64,000 bases of DNA from Brevundimonas naejangsanensis DSM 23858. Its GTDB lineage: Bacteria > Pseudomonadota > Alphaproteobacteria > Caulobacterales > Caulobacteraceae. The stretch's first letter is position 1, and every line of letters begins with the position of its first letter. The position numbers and the translations under genes were made by a program. Below, in pieces: positions 36,405 to 46,455 of this stretch. The stretch covers positions 193,501 to 257,500 of the forward strand of contig NZ_ATXN01000004.1 of the NCBI RefSeq assembly GCF_000421705.1, read 5' to 3'. The notes below the pieces were generated by a model. The model was not told where the DNA came from and did no database searches. It was given only the letters and a program-made list of their open reading frames with translations.

Positions 36405-37097
36405 ATGACCGCACTCATCAAGACTGTCGGCTTCGCCGCCTTGGCGCTGGTGATCGCCGGCCCGGCGACGGCGCAGGAAATCGCCGCGCCGAAACGTCCG
36501 TCGCTGGAGGTGCTGGAGCGGATCATCGAGACCCGCACGCCGCAGACGCGGGTCGAAACGCCCGATCACGACCGCATCACCGCACGGCGCATCGACATCG
36601 TCGACGCCGACGGGACCATCCGCATGACCCTGTCGGGGGCGACCCCGCCGCCGATCATCGACGGCGTCCAGTACAAGCGCGCCTTCAACGTCGCTGGTCT
36701 GATCCTTTACGACGACAAGGGCAGCGAGCGCGGCGGCTTCGGCACCGCCGACATCGAGGGGGGCATGGCCGTTCTGGCGCTGGATCATCCGGCGATGGAT
36801 GCGGTCGGCTGGCGGGTGTCGCCGGACGGCTCGATCAGCTTCGTCTTCAACCAGGCGCCGCCGCTGGTGCGCGAGCCAGGACTGGGCGGGGCGCTGGTTC
36901 CCGGCGTTGAGACGCCTACGCGGATGCGTCTGTCGCTGGCCGCCGACGGCGCGCCGGCGGTGGAGCTGTCGGACCGGAACGATCAGCCGCGCCTGCGCCT
37001 GACGGTGACCGAAGAAGGCTTCGGCGCCATCCAGTTCCTGAACGCCCAGGGCCAGGTCATCCATACACTGGCGCCCGAGGCCGACCTGCAATCCTGA
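36405..37097 (+). CDS. secreted protein of unknown function
   Basis: I do not recognise this family. The 230-aa protein has a signal peptide (MTALIKTVGFAALALVIAGPATAQ, cleavage after about residue 24), then alternating beta-type segments such as ITARRIDIVDADGTIRMTLSG and LRLTVTEEGFGAIQFLNAQGQ. It has no cysteine, no lipobox and no catalytic motif. The ATG follows GGGGAGGAGAG. It lies 29 bp after gshB and may be cotranscribed. A periplasmic beta-sandwich or beta-propeller-like role is possible but not shown. Confidence 0.78.
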   Translation: MTALIKTVGFAALALVIAGPATAQEIAAPKRPSLEVLERIIETRTPQTRVETPDHDRITARRIDIVDADGTIRMTLSGATPPPIIDGVQYKRAFNVAGLILYDDKGSERGGFGTADIEGGMAVLALDHPAMDAVGWRVSPDGSISFVFNQAPPLVREPGLGGALVPGVETPTRMRLSLAADGAPAVELSDRNDQPRLRLTVTEEGFGAIQFLNAQGQVIHTLAPEADLQS

Positions 37098-37163
37098 TCG
37101 AACGACGCTCTTGCAGTCTGCATGAGTTCGTGATTTGTTCTCTTTGCTGAGGGAGAGAACACG

Positions 37164-38774
37164 ATGGTCGCGCGGGTGGTGACGGTGGCGTTCGACGGCG
37201 TCGAGGCGCGCCGGGTCGATGTCGAGGTGCAGCAGGTCGGCTCGCCCGCCGGGGCTTTCGCCATCGTCGGCCTGCCGGATAAGGCGGTGGCCGAAAGCCG
37301 CGAACGGGTGCGCGGCGCCTTCGCCGGCATCGGCCTGGCTCTGCCCGCCAAGAAGGTGATCGCCAATCTGGCTCCTGCCGACCTGCCCAAGGAGGGCAGC
37401 CATTTCGACCTGCCCATCGCCCTAGCCGTGCTGGCTTCGATGGGGGTGATCGGGCCGGACGCGCTGGACGGCTGGGCGGCAGTCGGAGAATTAGGTCTGG
37501 ACGGTCGGATCGCAGGCGTCGGCGGAACCCTGCCCGCCGCGATGGCGGTGAACGGCATGGGGCTGGGTCTGATCTGTCCCGAGGCGAACGGGCCGGAGGC
37601 GGCCTGGGCGGGGGATGTGCGGCTGCTGGCGCCGCGGTCCCTCATCGGCCTGATCAATCATTTTCGCGGGACTCAGGTGCTGCGCCCGCCCCAGCCGGGG
37701 CCTGTGGTGGAGGGGGGCGTCGTGCCCGACCTGCGCGAGGTCAAGGGACAGGAGGGCGCCAAGCGGGCGCTGGAGATCGCCGCCGCCGGGGGGCACAATC
37801 TGCTGTTCGTGGGTCCGCCGGGTTCGGGCAAGTCGATGATGGCGGCGCGCCTGCCGGGCCTGTTGCCGCCGCTGACGCCGCTGGAGCGGCTGGAGACCTC
37901 GATGGTCTGGTCGGTGGCGGGGCTGATAGAGCGCGGCGCCCTGACGCGCGAGCGGCCGTTCCGAGCGCCGCATCATTCGGCGTCGATGGCCGCCCTGACG
38001 GGGGGCGGCCATAAGGCCAAGCCGGGCGAGGCGTCGCTGGCGCACAATGGCGTCCTGTTCCTTGACGAACTGCCGGAATATTCGGCCCAGGCGCTCGACA
38101 GCCTGCGTCAACCGCTGGAGACCGGCGAGATCGTGGTGGCGCGGGCCAACGCCCATGTGCGCTATCCGGCGCGCTTCCAGCTGGTGGCGGCGATGAACCC
38201 TTGCCGCTGCGGCGTGGGCGGACCGGGCAGAGGCGCCTGCGGCAAGGCTCCGCGCTGTCAAAGGGACTATCAGAACCGCATCTCCGGACCGATGTTCGAC
38301 CGCATCGACCTGACGGTCGAGACGCCGCCGGTCACGGCCGCCGATATGATCCTGCCGCCTCCGGCCGAGGGTACGGCCGAAGCCGCCGCCCGGGTCTTCG
38401 CCGCCATGCAGATGCAGGAGGCCCGCCAGGCCGAGGTCGGGCTGACGGGGATGCAAGCGCTCAACGCCCGGGCGTCGGGCGAGGCTCTGGAGCGTTTCGC
38501 TGCGCCGGATCAGGCCGGTCGCGCCCTGCTGATGAAGGCGGGGGAGGCTGGCGGGTTGACGGCGCGAGGCTGGACCCGCACCCTGCGTCTGGCCCGCACC
38601 ATCGCCGATCTGGACGGCGTGGACGGGGTGCTGCGCCGCCATGTGGCCGAGGCCCTGATGTACCGACGCAGCACCGTCGGCGCTCATGAGGATTTCGACC
38701 GTCAGGTCAGCCGACGCGGCTTGTTTCCCGTGAAGGAAGGCGCAGACGGGCCGAGGCCGTTCGTGTTGAATTAA
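37164..38774 (+). CDS. comM: ComM/YifB AAA+ ATPase (Mg-chelatase-like)
   Basis: ComM is a hexameric helicase that promotes branch migration during natural transformation and recombination. The 536-aa protein has the N-terminal Lon-like ChlI domain (AFAIVGLPDKAVAESRERVR). Walker A is GPPGSGKS at residues 217-224, Walker B is NGVLFLDELPEY, and the C-terminal part carries CRCG...CGKAPRC-type cysteines before the arginine-finger region. The start follows GAGGGAG. It is found in non-transformable species too, so competence is not implied. Confidence 0.94.
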   Translation: MVARVVTVAFDGVEARRVDVEVQQVGSPAGAFAIVGLPDKAVAESRERVRGAFAGIGLALPAKKVIANLAPADLPKEGSHFDLPIALAVLASMGVIGPDALDGWAAVGELGLDGRIAGVGGTLPAAMAVNGMGLGLICPEANGPEAAWAGDVRLLAPRSLIGLINHFRGTQVLRPPQPGPVVEGGVVPDLREVKGQEGAKRALEIAAAGGHNLLFVGPPGSGKSMMAARLPGLLPPLTPLERLETSMVWSVAGLIERGALTRERPFRAPHHSASMAALTGGGHKAKPGEASLAHNGVLFLDELPEYSAQALDSLRQPLETGEIVVARANAHVRYPARFQLVAAMNPCRCGVGGPGRGACGKAPRCQRDYQNRISGPMFDRIDLTVETPPVTAADMILPPPAEGTAEAAARVFAAMQMQEARQAEVGLTGMQALNARASGEALERFAAPDQAGRALLMKAGEAGGLTARGWTRTLRLARTIADLDGVDGVLRRHVAEALMYRRSTVGAHEDFDRQVSRRGLFPVKEGADGPRPFVLN

Positions 38775-38798
38775 CCCCAGGAGGCCTAGCGTGGCCTT

Positions 38799-40436
38799 AT
38801 GGGACAGACCCGCCGCAAACCGTCGCAGAACGCGCTTCTTCCCGCCATGTCCGGCGGACCCGAACCGTCATCCGGGGCGCCTGCCGACGGCGCTTCGCCC
38901 GAGCAGCAGTTCCTGCGGCTGATGAGCCATGAGATGCGCACGCCCCTGAACGGGGTGATCGGCATGCTGGGTCTGTTGTCGCGCACGCGTCTGGATGGGG
39001 CGCAGCGCGCCTATGCCGAGGCGGCGCAGAAGTCGGCCGAACATCTGTTGGGCCTTGTCAACGACCTGTTGGATTACGCCCGGCTTGAGGCCGAAGCGCT
39101 GGAGTTCGATCCGGCGCCCGTCGATCTGGAAGGCCTGGTTCGGGGCGTGGCCGAACTGCTCAGCCCGCGCGCACACGACAAGGGGCTGGAGATCGTCTGG
39201 TCGGTGGCCGCCGATGCTGCCGACATCGTCGCCGACGAGGGGCGCCTGCGCCAGATCCTGTTCAACCTGGCTGGAAACGCCGTGAAGTTCACCGACCGGG
39301 GCGGGGTGCGCCTGGCGGTCGAGGCGGTAGGGGAACAGCGGGACGGCGCGCCTGTGCGTCTGGCCTTCATCGTCGACGACACCGGGCCGGGCGTGCCCGA
39401 AGCGGCGCGCAGCCGCATCTTCGATGAGTTCGGCCACGCCGACGCCTCCGACGCCGCGCGCTTCGACGGCGCCGGTCTGGGCCTGGCGGTGGTGCGGCGC
39501 CTGGCCCGCGCCATGGAAGGAACCGTCGTCGTCGAAGATCGGCCTGAAGGGTCCGGCGCCCGTTTTCGCTTTGAGGCCGCCTTCCCCATCGCGCCCGACG
39601 CCCCGGCGCGCGCTCGTCCGCTGGATCGGCTGGCGGTGGCCATCCGCACGCCGGATCCCTTCGTGCGCCGCGCCGCAGCCGATCAGATCGAGGCGTCCGG
39701 CGGTCGGGTGGCGCGTCAGGCCGCGGTGACTCTGGTCGATCATGCGGGCGCCGACGACGGCGCGCTGGCGACCAGATCTGCTCAGGGCCAGTCCATCATC
39801 CTGCTGCGTCCGAGCGAGCGCGATCTGATCAGCCGTTATCGCACGGCGGGTTTCTGCGGCTATCTGATCAAGCCGTTGCGCCGGACTTCTCTCGCCGAGC
39901 AGGTGCTGGGAGCGCTTGCGCCGCGTCGGGGCGTCACGGCTCCGCCCGTTCGATCCGGCGATGACGACCGCGTGGCCCATGTCGCTTTCAAGGGGGTGCG
40001 GGTCCTGCTGGTCGAGGACAATCCGGTGGGCGCCCTGTTGGCCAAGATCCTGTTGCGCCGCGAGGGTTGCGTGGTCCAGACGGCCGCCGACGGCCAGGAA
40101 GCGCTGGAGGCGATGAAGGCGGCGCGCTTCGACCTGGTCTTCATGGACATGCGGATGCCGCGTCTGGATGGGCCTGGCGCTGCGCGCGTTCTACGCGCGC
40201 GAGGGGATCAGACGCCGATCATCGCCCTGACCGCCAACGCCTTCGCCGAAGATCGCGTCGCCTGCCTGGCGGCGGGCATGGACGACCACCTGTCCAAGCC
40301 GCTGGAGGCGGACGCCCTGCGTGTCGCTCTGGCCCGCTGGACGAACGCCGCCAACCGCGCCAAGGTCGCGGCTTTCCGATCTGCCAGTAGTCCGTCGTCC
40401 GTATCGCCCGGCGGCGCCCGCCGGAGCCACGCATGA
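38799..40436 (+). CDS. shkA: soluble hybrid histidine kinase, ShkA-like (c-di-GMP-gated)
   Basis: In Caulobacter, ShkA phosphorylates the TacA pathway for stalk formation and is activated by c-di-GMP. This 545-aa protein has no membrane segment. Order: HisKA with H44 (MSHEMRTP); HATPase with N160 and GAGLGLAVV; a pseudo-receiver (about 275-372) lacking a phosphoacceptor Asp; a linker with DDR at 389-391; and a true receiver with D450 (FMDMRMP) and K500. The pseudo-receiver keeps GYLIKPLRRTSLAEQV, which by my recollection contains the c-di-GMP-contacting residues of ShkA, and DDR is the ShkA locking motif. Its stop overlaps the ampG start. Confidence 0.85.
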   Translation: MGQTRRKPSQNALLPAMSGGPEPSSGAPADGASPEQQFLRLMSHEMRTPLNGVIGMLGLLSRTRLDGAQRAYAEAAQKSAEHLLGLVNDLLDYARLEAEALEFDPAPVDLEGLVRGVAELLSPRAHDKGLEIVWSVAADAADIVADEGRLRQILFNLAGNAVKFTDRGGVRLAVEAVGEQRDGAPVRLAFIVDDTGPGVPEAARSRIFDEFGHADASDAARFDGAGLGLAVVRRLARAMEGTVVVEDRPEGSGARFRFEAAFPIAPDAPARARPLDRLAVAIRTPDPFVRRAAADQIEASGGRVARQAAVTLVDHAGADDGALATRSAQGQSIILLRPSERDLISRYRTAGFCGYLIKPLRRTSLAEQVLGALAPRRGVTAPPVRSGDDDRVAHVAFKGVRVLLVEDNPVGALLAKILLRREGCVVQTAADGQEALEAMKAARFDLVFMDMRMPRLDGPGAARVLRARGDQTPIIALTANAFAEDRVACLAAGMDDHLSKPLEADALRVALARWTNAANRAKVAAFRSASSPSSVSPGGARRSHA

Positions 40437-42172
40437 CCGATACCAAGACGCCCGCTGCTCCTTCCCGACGTTTCGGGGGGCTGGCTGTCTATGGCGAGCG
40501 GCGGCCGATGGCGATGCTGCTGCTGGGGTTCGCGGCGGGACTGCCGAACCTGCTGATCTATGACACCCTGTCGGCCTGGCTGCGCGACGCGGGCGTGACG
40601 CTGGAGATGATCGGCTTCTTCGCCCTTGCCACCCTGACCTATGCCTTGAAATTCGTCTGGGCGCCGCTGCTGGATCGCACCAATATTCCCGGCCTGACGC
40701 GCTGGCTGGGGCATCGGCGGTCCTGGATGCTGGCGACGCAGGTGGTGATCATCGCCGGTCTGTGGCTGATCTCCGGCTCCAATCCGCAGACGTCCTTGGG
40801 CGCCGTAGCGGCCTTTGCTGTCATGGTGGGCTTCTTTGGCGCGACCCAGGACATCGCCATCGACGCCTGGCGTATCGAGGCGGTGGATGACAGCCGTCAG
40901 GGCGCAATGGCGGCCGCCTATCAGCTGGGCTATCGCGTGGCCCAGATCGTCGCCGGCTTCGTGCCCCTGGCCCTGGCGCAGTTCTACAACTGGAACCTGT
41001 CCTACGCGATCATGGCCGCCCTGATGGGGGTGGGGGTGATGGGCGTCCTGCTGGCCCCGCGCGAGAAGCAACACGTCGTGCGCGCCATTCCCGTGTCCGA
41101 TATCCCCTCGCGCCCTGTGGCGGAGAAGATTGAATGGGTGCTGCGTATCGGCCTGATCTTCGTCGCCGCGGTGCTGATCGGCACGGGCCTGACCGACAAG
41201 ATCGACGCCTTCGCCTGGGCCTTCGGCGCGGTCCTGCCCGAAGCCGCGCTTGGCGCCTTGAGCGCAGGTTTGGCCGAAAGCGGGGGAGGCGGCGTATTGA
41301 TCCAGTTCGCATGGATCGTGCTGGGCTTCGGCCTGCTGTTCTTCGCCTGCGCCCCGGTGCCGGGATGGCGTAGTCGTCCAGGCGCCTATCTGGCGGGGTC
41401 GTTCGGCGCGCCGCTGAAGGATTTCTTCGTCCGGTTCGGCAAGCTGGCCGGGCCGATCCTGGCGCTGATCTGCCTCTATCGCCTGGCGGACTTCGTGCTG
41501 AATATCATGAACCCCTTCTACATCGACCTGGGGTTCAGCCTGATCGAGATCGGCGAAGTGCGGAAACTGTTCGGCGTCGTCGCAATGTCGCTGGGTGTCT
41601 TCATCGGCGGCTGGTCCGTCGCTCGTTTCGGCTTGATCCGGACCATGGTGGTCGGCGCCTTCATGAGCCCGGTGTCGAATCTGGTCTTTGCCTGGCTGGC
41701 GACCCAGGGGCATGACCTGACCGCCCTGTTCGTCTCTATCGGCGTGGACAATCTAGCCACCGGCTACGCCGGGACGGCGCTGATCGCCTACATGTCCAGC
41801 CTCACGTCGATCGGCTTCACCGCGACCCAGTACGCCCTGTTCAGCTCGCTGTACGCACTGCCGGGCAAGCTGATCGCGTCCCAATCCGGCAAGATCGTCG
41901 AGGCCTCGGCGCGGGCGGCTGACGCCGGGGGGCCGCTGGGGGCGCTGAAGGGTCTGTTTCACGCCCTGCCGCCGGAATCCCTCGTCGCAGGCGCGGCCAA
42001 GAGCGGAGTGTCCCCGGCTGGCCTGGGGGCAGGCTATGTCACCTTCTTCCTGTATTCGACGGTCATCGGCGTGTTCGCCATCGTGCTGGCCTTCTACGTC
42101 GCGCCCCGCCATGCGCGCCTGATCGCTGAGCAGAAGAAGGCGGCGTCGCAAGACGAGCCTTCAGGCGCCTAA
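40433..42172 (+). CDS. ampG: AmpG-family MFS muropeptide permease
   Basis: AmpG imports GlcNAc-anhydro-muropeptides for cell-wall recycling. The 579-aa protein has 12 or more hydrophobic segments and the family opening FAAGLPNLLIYDTLSAWLRDAG. It also has KFVWAPLLDRTN and the loop GHRRSWMLATQ of the AmpG branch. Compared with typical members it has an extra cytoplasmic segment of about 60 residues after PLGALKGLFHALP near the C-terminus. It starts inside the shkA stop (ATGA), an unexpected coupling of a cell-cycle kinase with peptidoglycan recycling. Confidence 0.9.
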   Translation: MTDTKTPAAPSRRFGGLAVYGERRPMAMLLLGFAAGLPNLLIYDTLSAWLRDAGVTLEMIGFFALATLTYALKFVWAPLLDRTNIPGLTRWLGHRRSWMLATQVVIIAGLWLISGSNPQTSLGAVAAFAVMVGFFGATQDIAIDAWRIEAVDDSRQGAMAAAYQLGYRVAQIVAGFVPLALAQFYNWNLSYAIMAALMGVGVMGVLLAPREKQHVVRAIPVSDIPSRPVAEKIEWVLRIGLIFVAAVLIGTGLTDKIDAFAWAFGAVLPEAALGALSAGLAESGGGGVLIQFAWIVLGFGLLFFACAPVPGWRSRPGAYLAGSFGAPLKDFFVRFGKLAGPILALICLYRLADFVLNIMNPFYIDLGFSLIEIGEVRKLFGVVAMSLGVFIGGWSVARFGLIRTMVVGAFMSPVSNLVFAWLATQGHDLTALFVSIGVDNLATGYAGTALIAYMSSLTSIGFTATQYALFSSLYALPGKLIASQSGKIVEASARAADAGGPLGALKGLFHALPPESLVAGAAKSGVSPAGLGAGYVTFFLYSTVIGVFAIVLAFYVAPRHARLIAEQKKAASQDEPSGA

Positions 42173-42177
42173 CGCAA

Positions 42178-42201
42178 AGAGGCGGCCCGAAGGCCGCCTC
42201 T
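42178..42201. terminator. bidirectional terminator hairpin
   Basis: A perfect 10-bp stem AGAGGCGGCC/GGCCGCCTCT with a CGAA loop between the convergent ampG and maeB genes. The downstream U-run is weak in both directions. Confidence 0.85.
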
Positions 42202-42225
42202 GAATGACGTCGCGATGGCGAGGGG

Positions 42226-44505
<2,280 letters not shown>

Positions 44506-44592
44506 TTCTATCTCGGGAAGGGCAGGCGCATTTCGTTCCTAGAACCTGGAACCTTCGCCGACAACCGTTGACGCTGGGTCAGGCGGCCCTGG

Positions 44593-45492
44593 TCAGGCCG
44601 CCGGGAAGGTTCCCGTGCCTTCGATCTGCACCGGGCCGGTCATGAAGACGTGGTTCGTCGCCTCGTCCCAGGCGATGGTCAGTTCGCCGCCATCGACCGT
44701 CACAGCGGCCTTTCGCCCGGTCAGGCCGCGACGCGCGGCCGCCACCAGGGCGGCGCAGGCGCCGGTGCCGCATGCCAGGGTCAGGCCCGCCCCGCGCTCC
44801 CAGACCCGCAACCGAATGTGATCGGGCGACAGGACATGGGCGAAGCCGACATTGACCCCTTCGGGGAACAGCGGGTGGTGCTCGACCAGCGAGCCGGAGC
44901 CGCGCACGAAGGCGTCGTCCTGGCGATCGGTGAAGAAGACGACGTGGGGATTGCCCATCGAAACGGCGCCGGGCGTGTGCAGCACGGGTGCGTCGATCGG
45001 TCCGACCTGAAGCTCGATCCCGCGCGTGTCCATCTCTTCGGACAGGGGCACCTGATCCCAATCCAGACGGGGGGCGCCCATATCCACCGCGACTTCGTGA
45101 ATGGCCGCGCTCGTCGACCCTGCGGGATCTCCCGATCCGACGCGGCCTGATAGGGGAGAAGCGCGGCGCGCGGTGGTCGGCCCGCTGAGGGTGTCGATCA
45201 ACACCTCTTCCTTGTCGGTCGCCTCCAGCATCAGCCAGCCGACGCAGCGCAGGGCGTTGCCGCAGGTTTCGACCATCGAGCCGTCGGCGTTCCACACCCG
45301 CATGAAGGCGTCGGCCGTCTCGGACGGTTCGATGCCGATCAGCTGGTCGAAGCCGCCCAGGCCCGCCGCGGGGTCGGCCAGGGCGCGCACCTGATCCGCT
45401 GTCGGGTGGAAGGGTTGCTCGAAGGCCTGAACGACAATGAAGGCGTTTCCGGCGCCGTTCATGCGGATGTAGGGGCGGGCGGGTTCACTCAT
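44593..45492 (-). CDS. dapF: DapF diaminopimelate epimerase
   Basis: DapF converts LL- to meso-diaminopimelate for lysine and peptidoglycan. The 299-aa protein has the two catalytic cysteines, C77 (ETCGNALRCV) and C241 (LACGTGACAAL), and the substrate loop MGNPHVVFFT. The N-terminal motif reads MNGAGNAF instead of the usual MHGLGNDF, which seems to be a variant. An ATG four codons upstream is possible, but the chosen start has AAGGGC before it. Divergent from the K+ channel gene. Confidence 0.93.
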   Translation of the reverse strand: MSEPARPYIRMNGAGNAFIVVQAFEQPFHPTADQVRALADPAAGLGGFDQLIGIEPSETADAFMRVWNADGSMVETCGNALRCVGWLMLEATDKEEVLIDTLSGPTTARRASPLSGRVGSGDPAGSTSAAIHEVAVDMGAPRLDWDQVPLSEEMDTRGIELQVGPIDAPVLHTPGAVSMGNPHVVFFTDRQDDAFVRGSGSLVEHHPLFPEGVNVGFAHVLSPDHIRLRVWERGAGLTLACGTGACAALVAAARRGLTGRKAAVTVDGGELTIAWDEATNHVFMTGPVQIEGTGTFPAA

Positions 45493-45541
45493 GATGCCCT
45501 TCATATAGGATTTTGCGCCGGTTCATGTATCGCTGACGGCG

Positions 45542-46345
45542 ATGACTTCCGATCAGAGCCAAACCGCCAGACCCGACGGCCTGAGGCTGAGGGCGCGCCT
45601 GCGTTACCTCTATCACGGCGCCCAGCCGGCGGCGGTGAAGTTCCGCCTGATGGTCATTCTGGTCGATCTGATCATCATCGGCTTCTTTCTGGCCGCGCCG
45701 ATCCTGAAGGAGGCGGGCTGGGTCTTCTATGTCGCCGACTATTTCATCGCCGCCATCCTGGGACTGGACCTGGCGGCGCGCGCCTATGCCTATTCCGATA
45801 TCCGCGACTGGCTGAAGAAGCCGATCGTCTGGGTCGATCTGTTCGTGCTGGCGACCCTGCTGTTTCCGGCCTGGCTCGCCAACTTCGGCTTCCTGCGCCT
45901 GCTGCGGTTCTGGAGTCTGCTGAACAGCGACCTGTTCTGGCGCACCATCGGCCGCCGGTTCGACGACACCCGCGTCGAGGAAATCACCCGCGCCCTGGCC
46001 GCCCTGATCACCTTCGTCTTTGTCGTGACCGGCTTCGTCTACGCCTATTTCCGGGGCAAGGCCGAGCACATCAACGGCTATCTGGACGCGCTTTATTTCA
46101 CCGTCGCCACCCTGACGACGACGGGGTTCGGCGACATCACCCTGCCGGGCAACTGGGGCCGGGTGATCTCCATCGTCGTCATGCTGGTAGGCATCACCCT
46201 GTTCATCCGCCTGGCCCAGACCCTGCTGCGGCCGCACAAGGTGAAGTTTCCCTGTCCGACCTGCGGCCTGCAGAAGCATGATCCGGACGCCGTCCACTGC
46301 AAGGCCTGCGGTCAGATCCTGTGCATCCCGGACGACGGCGACTGA
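45542..46345 (+). CDS. K+ channel-like membrane protein with C-terminal zinc ribbon
   Basis: The 267-aa protein has six hydrophobic segments like a voltage-gated channel, a pore helix and the selectivity filter TTTGFGD at residues 192-198. The fourth segment region (FLRLLRFWSLLNSDLFWR) holds few, irregularly spaced arginines, so voltage sensing may be weak. The C-terminus has two CXXC pairs (C238/C241 and C253/C256), a rubredoxin-like zinc ribbon not found in ordinary small channels. It starts 49 bp from the divergent dapF. Confidence 0.85.
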   Translation: MTSDQSQTARPDGLRLRARLRYLYHGAQPAAVKFRLMVILVDLIIIGFFLAAPILKEAGWVFYVADYFIAAILGLDLAARAYAYSDIRDWLKKPIVWVDLFVLATLLFPAWLANFGFLRLLRFWSLLNSDLFWRTIGRRFDDTRVEEITRALAALITFVFVVTGFVYAYFRGKAEHINGYLDALYFTVATLTTTGFGDITLPGNWGRVISIVVMLVGITLFIRLAQTLLRPHKVKFPCPTCGLQKHDPDAVHCKACGQILCIPDDGD

Positions 46346-46455
46346 GTTCGGCCCTGCGGCCAAAGATTACGGGTCGATAGGACGACTGACGCTTGCTCCC
46401 CGTCGCCGCCGTCGCCAAGGTGCCGGTCGAAACATTCGTCCGTTGGGGGACACCC

